Assembly (NCBI GenBank): GCA_038239195.1
Contig: JBBSEZ010000434.1
Span: 1 to 8,330 of the forward strand
Reading direction: 5' to 3'
Length of the DNA: 8,330 bases
Origin: JBBSEZ01 sp038239195
GTDB lineage: Bacteria > Planctomycetota > Planctomycetia > Gemmatales > Gemmataceae
Below, one piece after another: positions 1 to 7,700 of the stretch. A program made the translations under genes and the position numbers. Below the pieces are notes generated by a model. The model did no database searches. It worked only from the letters and a program-made list of their open reading frames with translations, and had not been told where the DNA came from. Position 1 is the first letter of the stretch; every line of letters starts with the position of its first letter.

Positions 1-1122
1 CAGGTCGTTGATGACGCCCTCCAGGTGCTTGCCCGCCTTGCGGATGTTCTGGAGGTCGTCGAGGTAGGCGTCGTGCCCCTCGTCCTGGGCGAGGTCGAGC
101 AGCAGCTCGCTGAAGCCGATGATCGCCGTCAGCGGCGTGCGCAGTTCGTGGCTCATGTTGGCGAGGAACTGGCTCTTGGCGCGCGCCGCTTCCTCGGCCG
201 CCTCCTTGGCCACCCGCAGGCGCGTGGCGTGGGCGTCCTGCTCCAGCCGGGCCATGCCGGCGCCGGCGGCCGAGGCCAGCAGTTGCACCACCTGGGCCTC
301 CATCGCGCCGACGTCCCGGCCCCCGGGGCGGCGCATCCGCGCGCCGTACAGCACCCCGGCCACCTGGTCCTGGGCGTCGAAGATCGGCGAGGCGACCACG
401 GCCTGGATCATGTGCAGGCTGTCGCTGTGGATGTTCCCCAGCTTCGACTGGTAGAACGTCCGCCGTTCGGCGACGACCCGGCGGACGATGGTGTAGCTGA
501 ACTCCCGGCCGGGCGCGCCCTCGTCCTGAAAGGCGCGGGCCGCCACCTTCCAGGCGTCCCCCTGACGCAACAAGACCACCCCGCGGTCGAGCCCGACCAG
601 TTCCACCAGGGCCCGGGCCGTTTGCTCGTAGAACTCCGGCGACGCCGCCGAGGCCCGCTGGACCGCGACGACCGCCTCGAACCAGTTGGTGATCTGCTCC
701 GGGCTGGGCGAGCCCCCCAGCTCGAGCAACGACACCTGCATGCTCTGGGCGGGGCGGGCCTGGAACGGCTGGAGCACGGTCTCAAACGACTCGCGCTCCG
801 CCTCCTCGGGAAAGGCCATCTCGGCGTCGATGACCGTGTTGCCCACGCTCAACCGCACGGGAAGCGTCAACAGGGCCGACCCGCCCGGCGGGATCGCGCG
901 GTTGTCCGGCAGGACGATCGGCCCCTTCTGGCTCAGGTTCTCGATGCGAACCTCGCCCGTGCTCAGTTCCTGCGCCCGGACGTGGTCCTTGGAGACGTAG
1001 CCGTCCTGGATCATGCAGCGCGCGACGTCGTTGCGCTTGGGCCCCCGGCCAAACTCGATGGGGCCCTCCGCGTGCTCGAGCACCTGGCCTTCCCGCGCGT
1101 TGCGAACGTGAAAGCGAAGCAT
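1..1122 (-). CDS. FHA-GAF sensor histidine kinase (N-terminal part, runs off left edge)
   Basis: The frame is open from ATG at 1122 to the window edge, giving 374 residues with no stop; the C-terminal part is outside. An FHA domain lies at about residues 4-92: the FGRG turn with R26, then VSKDHV with S44 and H47, then the ENLSQKG strand. A GAF-like domain lies at about 158-290 and ends in VASPIFDAQDQVAGVLYGAR. A short Ala/Glu-rich helix (about 293-315) leads into a HisKA domain with the textbook H-box SHELRTPL; H325 is the predicted phosphoacceptor. No signal peptide or membrane span is seen, so it is probably a cytoplasmic kinase that autophosphorylates on His and passes phosphate to a response regulator or a fused receiver. 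The HATPase_c domain should follow beyond the edge. A GGAGG at 1133-1137, 10 nt upstream, supports the start. The usual Asn of the FHA N-G pair is Lys (K66), so phosphothreonine binding is not assured. The domain order is read directly; partner and signal are unknown. Confidence 0.9.
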   Translation of the reverse strand, partial: MLRFHVRNAREGQVLEHAEGPIEFGRGPKRNDVARCMIQDGYVSKDHVRAQELSTGEVRIENLSQKGPIVLPDNRAIPPGGSALLTLPVRLSVGNTVIDAEMAFPEEAERESFETVLQPFQARPAQSMQVSLLELGGSPSPEQITNWFEAVVAVQRASAASPEFYEQTARALVELVGLDRGVVLLRQGDAWKVAARAFQDEGAPGREFSYTIVRRVVAERRTFYQSKLGNIHSDSLHMIQAVVASPIFDAQDQVAGVLYGARMRRPGGRDVGAMEAQVVQLLASAAGAGMARLEQDAHATRLRVAKEAAEEAARAKSQFLANMSHELRTPLTAIIGFSELLLDLAQDEGHDAYLDDLQNIRKAGKHLEGVINDL

Positions 1123-1132
1123 TGGCCGAGGC

Positions 1133-1137
1133 CCTCC
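1133..1137 (-). promoter_or_regulatory. Ribosome binding site of the FHA-GAF histidine kinase
   Basis: On the minus strand this reads GGAGG inside GGGAGGG, 10 nt before ATG at 1122. The spacing is slightly long but acceptable. FHA homology starts immediately after this ATG (MLRFHVRN), which agrees with it being the true start. Confidence 0.5.
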
Positions 1138-1181
1138 CGGCTCGATGGCCCTTTCCCAAATCCCTCGCCAGTCGGGCACCG

Positions 1182-1238
1182 GGCAGCCCGACGCGCCCGC
1201 GAGGGGTTGCTACTCCCTCGCTGGCGCGTCGGGCTGCC
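1182..1238. repeat. Near-perfect 24-bp inverted repeat (hairpin) between two minus-strand genes
   Basis: The left arm is 1182-1205 (begins GGCAGCCCGACGCGCC) and the right arm is 1215-1238 (ends GGCGCGTCGGGCTGCC). They pair at 23 of 24 positions around the 9-nt loop GTTGCTACT; the one mismatch is C1198 against T1222. It begins 30 nt after the TAG stop of the surface-protein gene on the minus strand. There is no T-run after the stem, so it is not a canonical intrinsic terminator. It could still slow or end transcription, or protect the 3' end of the mRNA. From general familiarity with planctomycete genomes, it resembles dispersed REP-like intergenic palindromes; I cannot confirm copy number here. 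Confidence 0.8.
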
Positions 1239-1268
1239 AGACCGGCGGCGGACTTGCGACACGAACGT

Positions 1269-4200
1269 CTAGCGGCCGGCGCTCGCCAGCTCCCCCGAGG
1301 CCCGCGCGAGCTCGTCCCTCTCGGCGCCCGAAAGGGAGGCGCCGGCCAGGAACAGCAGGAGGGCCCGGCCGACGAGCTCGTCTTCCCCTTCCGCCGAGCT
1401 GTCCCCCCAATCGGAGAACATCGGGCCTGAAAATAGCAGCGCGTCGTGCTCCGTGTCGCCCGGCTCGACTTCCTCGAACAGCGGCCCGGCGGCCACCGTC
1501 TCCGTGCTCGCCTCGGGGGGCGAGGAGGGAAGGGGCGCTGCGCTCGGCGATCGGCCCGCGTCCGGCGAGCCGGGGGCCTCCAGGGTTGCCACGCCGGGAA
1601 GGATCAGCGGGGAGCTCGGGGCCGGAGGGAGGAAGTCGAGCGGCGTTAGCTCGGCCTTGCCCGGCCCGCCTCGCGCATCGACGGTTTCGCTGCCCCCCGA
1701 CAGGCTAGCCAACCCCGCGACGGCGCCCGATGGGCCGTTCGCCCCACTCGTCGCGATCGTCGTGCCCTCGCCGAGGCCATGGGGATCGGGCGGCTGGTTA
1801 ACGAAGGCATATTGGGGCGTGGTGGGGGGGACGATCGGGACCTCCGCGGCCACGGGAAGCGTCAACGGCGCCGGCGCCGGCGCCGGCCCGACCTCCACCG
1901 CCTCCGCCACGCTCAGCGTGAAGAGCGTGCCGACCATGTCGCGCAACAGGGGCGTGCTCCACTTGTCGAAGATCACCCGGACCGTGTGGCTCGCCCGATC
2001 CACCACGTAGGAATTGGGCGCCATCCGGCTCCCCACGACTTGCTTCTGCGTCCGACTCACCCGGTCGTAGTAGGTCAGGACGGGATCGCCGACGCCCCCG
2101 GAGGGGTAGACGAACGTGACCACCGCCACGTCCGCGTCGCTCACGTTGAAGACGCGCACGTCGTAGGCGGCGGTGAGGGTGCCCGACTGAACGGCGAACA
2201 CGCCGGGCAGGTTGCCGATCACCTGGTTGGGGACCACGGCCACGAGCAGCGAGGCGGGGCCGGGCGCGCTGGCGTCGTGCGTCAGCGTGGCCGTCACCCC
2301 CGGCGCCGACACCGTCACCGTCTGGCCCGGCAGGACCGGGGTGCGTTCCTTCTGTTCGATGCCCGGCAACAGGACGTCCGCCAGCACCGACCCATCGACC
2401 TTGTCGCCCCACTGGTCCCGCACCGTCACCTGAACCTCGAACGTCCCTTCGTTCGGGAACGGATGGCTGACGGTGAAGGCGAACGTGCCGGCCCCCAACG
2501 GCAGGTCCGTGTCGGGGGAGCCATCGCCCCACGACACGTGAACGGTGTGCGGCGCGGGGTCGCCGGGGGCGTGGAACGTCCCGCTCAGGGACAGCACGTC
2601 TCCCTCGGCCAGGATCAGCCGGTCCGGCACCAGCGCCAGATTGTCCAGTTCCGGGCTCGGGACCGTCAGCGTCACGGAGCCGGCGAGCCCGGACGCCGAG
2701 TCGGTGGCGGAGAGCGTCACCGTCCCCGGAGCGGAGACGACCACGCCGTGGAACGTGAACGAGCCGCCATCGCCGCGGGTGAAGCCGTGGGCGGGGGGGA
2801 AGGTGGAGGCGACGTTGCTCGACAGCGCCACGGCGCCCTGGTAATCGGCGGCCACGTTCCCGAGAGCGTCGAGGACCACCACCGTGAGGTCGAACGGCAC
2901 GCCGAGGGAGACGTTGGCCGGCGGCTGGAGGGCGAAGTGCGTGGCGGGGCTGGAGACGGTGAGCGCGAGGAAGGTCGAGAACGAGCCGACAGAGGCCAGA
3001 AAGGTCGCCTGGCCAGGCACGTCGCCCGCCGTGACCAGCACGGCACCGCCGGTAAAGATGAGGTTGCCGCCTTCGTCCGTGGAGGCGCCCGGGTCGGTGC
3101 TGCTCGCGCTGACCGGGACCGAGCCGGGCAGCAGCCGAAGCGCGATCGGCACGCCGCGGAGCGGGTCGGGCCCCTCGAAGAGCTGCACGGTCAGGGGGGC
3201 GAAGGCGGCGCCGGTCGGGGCGCTCTGGCTGTTGCCGCTGACGACGAAGGAGAAGGGGCGCGCCTCGAAGGCGCCGATGTCGGGGGCGCTGCCCTGGGGC
3301 CGGGCGACGCCGCGCTGGTCGGCGGTGACGCCGGACACCGCAACGCCCGCGTCGAGCGCCGGGCTGCCCGGGAGCAGGGGGTAGACCGACAGGTTGGTGC
3401 CGGCGACGACCTGAAGCGAGCCGAGGAAGGCGTTCGTGTTCGGCAGGTCGCCCGCGGCGGTCAGGTTGCCCGTGCCGTCGTCCGCAAGGTTGTGGCCGAG
3501 CGAGAGGAGAGTGCCGCCGGAGTTGACGACGTTGGAGGCGCCGCTGCCGACGAAGAGGGTGTTCTGGTACTCCGCGATGGTCGAGGGCCCCGTCCCCGAG
3601 TTGCCCTGGGTTACGCTGCCCTCGCCCGTCCCGCCCCCGCTCCCCTGGTTGAAGATGCCGCCGGCGCCGGGGCCGGCGTTGTAGGCGATAGTGCAGTCGG
3701 TCAACTGAAGCGAGCCCGCGTTTTCGTTCGAGATGCCCCCTGCCCCGGAGAGTGTCGCGGTGTTGGTGGCGATGGTGGAGTTGGTGATGGTGGTCGTCTG
3801 GCCCGACCCGAAGAGCTGAATCCCGCCGCCGTCTTGGGCCGTGTTGCCGCGAATCACGCTATTCTGGATGATTACTGTGCCGAACTGGCTTTCGATGCCC
3901 CCCCCGAGCCCGACGGTAGCTCCGCCGTACCCAAGGCTCCCTGGACACGAGTTGTTCTCGATGGCGCTATTGAGTACCCGAAGCGTGCCCCCTCCCCTGT
4001 TGGCGACACCGCCGCCGAGGGAGAGGGCGGTGTTGCCGAAGACCGAGACGGTGTTGAGGGTGAGGTCGCCGAAGTTGTCGATGCCGCCCCCCGCGCCGGC
4101 GGAGCCGTTGGTGATCCCGAGGTTCTCGATCGTGACCACCGGGGCGATGCTAAGATTGGTGTTGTCGATGAAGAAGATGCCGAACGCCGGCGCCCCCTGG

Positions 4201-4535
4201 GCCGAGCTCCGCTGGACGGTGGGGTGGAGCGGCCCGCCGTCGATCGTCACGTCCACTTTGATGGCGGGGAGCGCGGTCTGCAAGGTGACGGGCCCGGCGA
4301 CGTCGAAGACGATGGTGTCGCCGCCCTTGTCGGCGATGACCTGGGTCAGGGCGTAGCGCAGGTCGCCCGACGTCCCCGAGCCGACGCCGCGATCTCCGTT
4401 GTCGGTGACGTGAAAGGTGAGGCCCGAGGGGACCGTGCGCGCCTCCAGGGCCTCCAGGCGGGGCATGGCCCCCGGGGCGCCGCGGCGCGGCTTGCGGCTC
4501 CGAGTTAGAAGTTGGGGCCACCTGCCGTGAGTCAT
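1269..4535 (-). CDS. Large predicted extracellular beta-helix protein with Ig-like and PKD domains
   Basis: This is a 1088-residue protein ending in TAG. The N-terminus has no classical Sec signal; it is basic (RSRKPRRG) followed by LEALEARTVPSG at residues 27-38, a motif seen at the start of many planctomycete surface proteins and presumed to direct export. Residues about 39-380 are a Gly/Asn/Thr-rich right-handed parallel beta-helix with repeated N-x-T/S and GGGI turns. Residues about 385-425 (SPALDAG, then PDIGAFEA) match the choice-of-anchor Q-type end. Two Ig-like/invasin-like segments follow (about 428-530 and 532-628), then a PKD domain (about 630-725) with VSWGDGSPDT at W669. An unassigned beta-rich segment (about 728-873) precedes a Pro/Ala-rich linker (about 875-1020) and an acidic tail with the short hydrophobic run GRALLLFLAG. 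No catalytic site is seen; a structural, adhesive or glycan-binding role is likely. A strong GGAGG 5 nt upstream fixes the start. The FHA-GAF kinase gene follows on the same strand after 146 bp. Confidence 0.88.
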   Translation of the reverse strand: MTHGRWPQLLTRSRKPRRGAPGAMPRLEALEARTVPSGLTFHVTDNGDRGVGSGTSGDLRYALTQVIADKGGDTIVFDVAGPVTLQTALPAIKVDVTIDGGPLHPTVQRSSAQGAPAFGIFFIDNTNLSIAPVVTIENLGITNGSAGAGGGIDNFGDLTLNTVSVFGNTALSLGGGVANRGGGTLRVLNSAIENNSCPGSLGYGGATVGLGGGIESQFGTVIIQNSVIRGNTAQDGGGIQLFGSGQTTTITNSTIATNTATLSGAGGISNENAGSLQLTDCTIAYNAGPGAGGIFNQGSGGGTGEGSVTQGNSGTGPSTIAEYQNTLFVGSGASNVVNSGGTLLSLGHNLADDGTGNLTAAGDLPNTNAFLGSLQVVAGTNLSVYPLLPGSPALDAGVAVSGVTADQRGVARPQGSAPDIGAFEARPFSFVVSGNSQSAPTGAAFAPLTVQLFEGPDPLRGVPIALRLLPGSVPVSASSTDPGASTDEGGNLIFTGGAVLVTAGDVPGQATFLASVGSFSTFLALTVSSPATHFALQPPANVSLGVPFDLTVVVLDALGNVAADYQGAVALSSNVASTFPPAHGFTRGDGGSFTFHGVVVSAPGTVTLSATDSASGLAGSVTLTVPSPELDNLALVPDRLILAEGDVLSLSGTFHAPGDPAPHTVHVSWGDGSPDTDLPLGAGTFAFTVSHPFPNEGTFEVQVTVRDQWGDKVDGSVLADVLLPGIEQKERTPVLPGQTVTVSAPGVTATLTHDASAPGPASLLVAVVPNQVIGNLPGVFAVQSGTLTAAYDVRVFNVSDADVAVVTFVYPSGGVGDPVLTYYDRVSRTQKQVVGSRMAPNSYVVDRASHTVRVIFDKWSTPLLRDMVGTLFTLSVAEAVEVGPAPAPAPLTLPVAAEVPIVPPTTPQYAFVNQPPDPHGLGEGTTIATSGANGPSGAVAGLASLSGGSETVDARGGPGKAELTPLDFLPPAPSSPLILPGVATLEAPGSPDAGRSPSAAPLPSSPPEASTETVAAGPLFEEVEPGDTEHDALLFSGPMFSDWGDSSAEGEDELVGRALLLFLAGASLSGAERDELARASGELASAGR
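1866..1887. repeat. CGGCGC hexanucleotide repeat inside the surface-protein gene
   Basis: CGGCGC repeats about 3.7 times in perfect register. It encodes alternating Pro and Ala (about residues 883-890) in the Pro/Ala-rich linker before the acidic tail. Because the unit is a multiple of three, slippage would change linker length without breaking the frame. Confidence 0.7.
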
Positions 4536-4540
4536 CGTTG

Positions 4541-4545
4541 CCTCC
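4541..4545 (-). promoter_or_regulatory. Ribosome binding site of the surface-protein gene
   Basis: GGAGG on the minus strand lies 5 nt before ATG at 4535. It is the best Shine-Dalgarno match in the window. It selects this start over the internal Met at residue 24, which sits just before the LEALEAR motif. Confidence 0.6.
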
Positions 4546-4595
4546 GGACGCGCGAACCAAGGCAGGCCCTTGGCGAGTCAGGCCCACAACCTTCA

Positions 4596-4624
4596 AGTGT
4601 CCCGGTAGAAGGGGCCCAAGTCAA
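4596..4624 (-). promoter_or_regulatory. Candidate sigma70-like promoter for the surface-protein gene
   Basis: On the minus strand TTGACT (4619-4624, 5 of 6 to TTGACA) is followed after 17 nt by GACACT (4596-4601, only 3 of 6 to TATAAT). A transcript would start near 4589 and leave a 5' leader of roughly 54 nt. The -10 element is weak, so this is a candidate only. Confidence 0.3.
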
Positions 4625-4712
4625 GGGAACCTGCGGCGCCTCGGGCTTTTTGAGGTGTGGAAAAGCAGGCGCGCCCCGCGTTGGGCCGTCTTCTCGGGGC
4701 CGATCTTGCGTC

Positions 4713-4741
4713 TTGATGGGATTGGGCAAGCGCGGTAGAGT
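4713..4741 (+). promoter_or_regulatory. Candidate sigma70-like promoter for the Ser/Thr kinase gene
   Basis: TTGATG (4713-4718) and TAGAGT (4736-4741) are separated by the ideal 17 nt; each matches its consensus at 4 of 6 positions. The expected start of transcription is near 4748, which coincides with the upstream in-frame GTG. If correct, that GTG cannot be a ribosome-loaded start, and the ATG at 4787 gets a leader of about 40 nt. Confidence 0.4.
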
Positions 4742-4774
4742 GGGGCAGTGATCCGAGGATCGGTTCTCGCCGGC

Positions 4775-4778
4775 GAGG
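4775..4778 (+). promoter_or_regulatory. Ribosome binding site that decides the kinase start (GAGG)
   Basis: GAGG lies 8 nt before ATG at 4787, good spacing for a short Shine-Dalgarno. The alternative GTG start at 4748 has no purine-rich box beyond a GGGG run, and the second ATG at 4793 would sit 14 nt from this box. Confidence 0.4.
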
Positions 4779-4786
4779 CCCTCTCC

Positions 4787-7700
4787 ATGTCGATGCTCTG
4801 GAGTTGTGCGAATGGACACTCCTGGGGGGGCACGGATCGGCCGGCGCTCGGCGAAGGGGCCTGCCCGTTCTGCGGGGCCCCCTCACTCGCCCCCGAAGGC
4901 GTGCCGATGGAGTTGACCCTGGTCGGCGGCAGCGGGGCCCTCCCCGGGCCGGCGCCCCCCTCCTTCCCCTACCCCCCTCCCCCGACCGACCCGGCCCTGC
5001 GCGGCAGCAGCGCCCCCTGGCCCCTCTCGAACGGCAGTGGCACGGCCCCCGGCACGGGCGCCGAGGGAAATGGCGGGCCCGCGTCGCACGATGAGACCCT
5101 GGTCCCGCTCTCGCAGCTGCCGCAGGCCCCCTCGTCGCCCGCCGCGCCGGCACCGCCGTCCAGCGAATACGAGATCCTCGGCGTCCTCGGCCGGGGCGGA
5201 ATGGGCGTCGTCTACAAGGCCCGCCAGTCGCGCCTCAACCGGCTGGTCGCCCTCAAGATGATCCTGACCGGCTCGCACGCCTCCGACGAGGAGATGGATC
5301 GGTTTCGCAGCGAGGCCCAGGCCGCCGCCGGGCTCCAGCACCCCAACATCGTCCAGATCTACGAGTTCGGCGAGCGCGACGGCAAGCCGTTCATGTCGCT
5401 CGAGTACGTCGAGGGCGGCAACCTCCTCCAGAAGCTCGACGGGAAGTCCTGGGACGGCCGCGCCGCCGCCCACCTCCTGGAGACGCTGGCCCTGGCGATG
5501 CACCACGCCCACGAGCAAGGCGTCCTCCACCGCGACCTCAAGCCGGCCAACGTGCTGCTCACCCCCGAGGGCCAGCCGAAAGTGACCGACTTCGGGCTGG
5601 CCAAGCGCCTCGACGGCCAGGGCCCCGCCCTCACGGTCACCCAGGGCATTCTCGGCACGCCCGCTTACATGGCCCCCGAGCAGGCGCGCGGCCAGGCGCG
5701 CGACCTCGGCCCCGCCACCGACGTCTACTCGCTCGGCGTCATCCTCTACGAGTTGCTCGCCGGCCGCCCCCCCTTCCGCGGCAACACCACCCTCGAGACC
5801 CTCGAACTGGTCCAGCAGGTCGAGCCGGAGTCGCTGCCGCGTACCATCCCGCTCGACCTGCGCACCATCTGCCTGAAGTGCCTGCAAAAGGCCCCGTCCC
5901 GCCGCTACCCGTCGGCGCGCGAGCTCGCCGACGACCTGCGGCGTTTCCTCGAAGGCCGCCCCATCCTGGCCCGACCCGTTCCCTGGTACGAGCGCGCGGC
6001 GAAGTGGGCCCGGCGCCGGCCCGCCGCCAGCGCCCTGATCGCCCTGAGCGTGCTCGGCACGCTCGTGCTCCTGACGGTGAGCTGGGCCTACAGCGCCGTG
6101 CTGAGCGAGCGCAACGAAAAGCTCGACGAGGCGCGGCAGCGCAGCGACGACGACGCCCGCGAGCTGGCCAAGGCCCTGACGGAGGTCGAGCACCGCCGGG
6201 AGGGAGAGAAGAAGGCCCGCATCCTGGCCGAGGAACGCGAGAAGTCCGCCAGGGAGGCCCGCGGGCTGGCCGAGGAGCGCGAGCAGGAGACCCAGCGCGC
6301 CTTCCTCCAGGCGCTCAACGCCGTCGAGGCGCTGCTCCAGGCGGCGGCCGGGGGGCCCCTGCGCTACGAGCCGGGCGCCCTGCCGGTGCGGCGCGCCATG
6401 CTGGCACAGGCGCTTGCTCTGGCCCAGTCGCTGGTGCGGGCGCCGGGGGGCTCGGGACCGCCCTCGCGGGCCCTCCCGTCTCCGGCGGCCCGCTTCCAGG
6501 CGGCCCGGGCGCACCGCCTGCTCGCCGACCTGTACGGGGCGGTCAACAAGGTGGACGATTCGGCCAACCACTACGCCCGCGCCGTGGAGCTCTGCCGCCA
6601 GCTCCTCGCCGAGACCAGCCACCCCGCGCGCAAGGCCGAGCTCCAGGCAGCCCTTGCCGAAACGTACCTGGGACAGTGGCGCGTGCTGGCGGTGCGCGAC
6701 CCGAAAAAAGCGGGGCAAGCCCTGGAGGCTGGGCTGGCGCTGCTCGGCCCGGCCGGGCAGGCCCGCCCGCCGGAGCTCGCGCTGCTGCGGGCACGGCTGC
6801 TCGACGGCCGGGGCACCCACAGGCAGCACCGGGGCGCCCCCCACGCGGCCGAGGAGGATTACCGCGAGGCCGCCAAGGTCCTGGCGGCGCTTCCGCCGTC
6901 CCCCGAGTTTGAGCTGGAGCTGGCCCGCGTCCAGAGCAACCTTGGCGCCCTGTTGCTCCGCGCTGGCGGCCCCGAGGCCCTCGGGCGTGCCCACGCGCTC
7001 CAGCGCTCCGGCATCGAGCGGCTCGAAAAGCTCGTCAAGGACAGGCCGGCCAATCCCACCTACGCTCGCGAGCTGGCGCGGGCCTGCGCCAACCAGGCCG
7101 CCCTCTGGGTACACGGCGCGCCGCCGGCCGACGTGGAGAAGAGCTACGAGCAAGCCGTCGCCCAGCTCCAGAAGCTCTGCGACGAACGCAAGGACGTGCC
7201 CGACTACAAACACCTGCTGGCCAACAGCCTGCTCGGCCAGGGCGAGCACCAACTGGCTCAGAACAAGCCCGGCGTGGCCTTGCCCCTCCTCACGCGCGCA
7301 GTCGCCCTGCTGCGCGAGCTGGTGGAAGCGTTCCCCGACGCGCCGGCCTACAAGCACGACCTGGCCCGCGCCTGCAACGGCCTGGGCGTGGCGTGGTTGA
7401 GCCAGGACCATCCCGACCGCGCCGAGGGCCCCCTCGAGGAAGCGTTCGCTTTGCTCCAACTGCTCGCCAAGGAACATCGCGACCACCCCGCGGTTCGCCG
7501 CCAGTGGGACGTGGCCTTCAGCAATCTGGTGCTCTGTCACCACGCCCAGGCGCTGCGGGCAGGGGCCCTGGTCCCGGGGCCGGCCTCGCCGGGCGGCAGC
7601 ACGCCGGTGCTGCGACCGCAACGGGACGAGGTGCGCTGGCTGGTCGTCGAGCCGCACGTGCATCGACTCGTCGCCCTGCGCCGGGCGCGGGCCGAGGCGA

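Noticed and set aside
25..1272. 415-residue open frame on the plus strand
   Set aside because: It is antisense to the FHA-GAF-HisKA gene, whose motifs (VSKDHV, SHELRTPL) are unmistakable. The plus-strand translation is low-complexity Arg/Ala/Gly/Leu with no domain, as expected for a shadow in high-GC DNA.
1779..4508. 909-residue open frame on the plus strand opposite the surface-protein gene
   Set aside because: Its composition is dominated by Arg, Gly, Asp, Val and His with no recognisable domain, and the opposite strand has clear beta-helix and PKD motifs plus a strong ribosome binding site.
4635..4651. Possible intrinsic terminator (GCC-TCG-GGC followed by TTTTT)
   Set aside because: The stem is only 3 bp and it lies between two divergent genes, where no transcript needs to end.
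4512..4751. Small open frames in the divergent intergenic region
   Set aside because: Several overlapping short frames exist on both strands, none with a ribosome binding site or recognisable sequence; they cover the candidate promoters.
4748..4786. Upstream GTG start adding 13 residues to the kinase
   Set aside because: It coincides with the predicted transcription start, lacks a convincing ribosome binding site, and places the Cys/His motif unusually far from the N-terminus.
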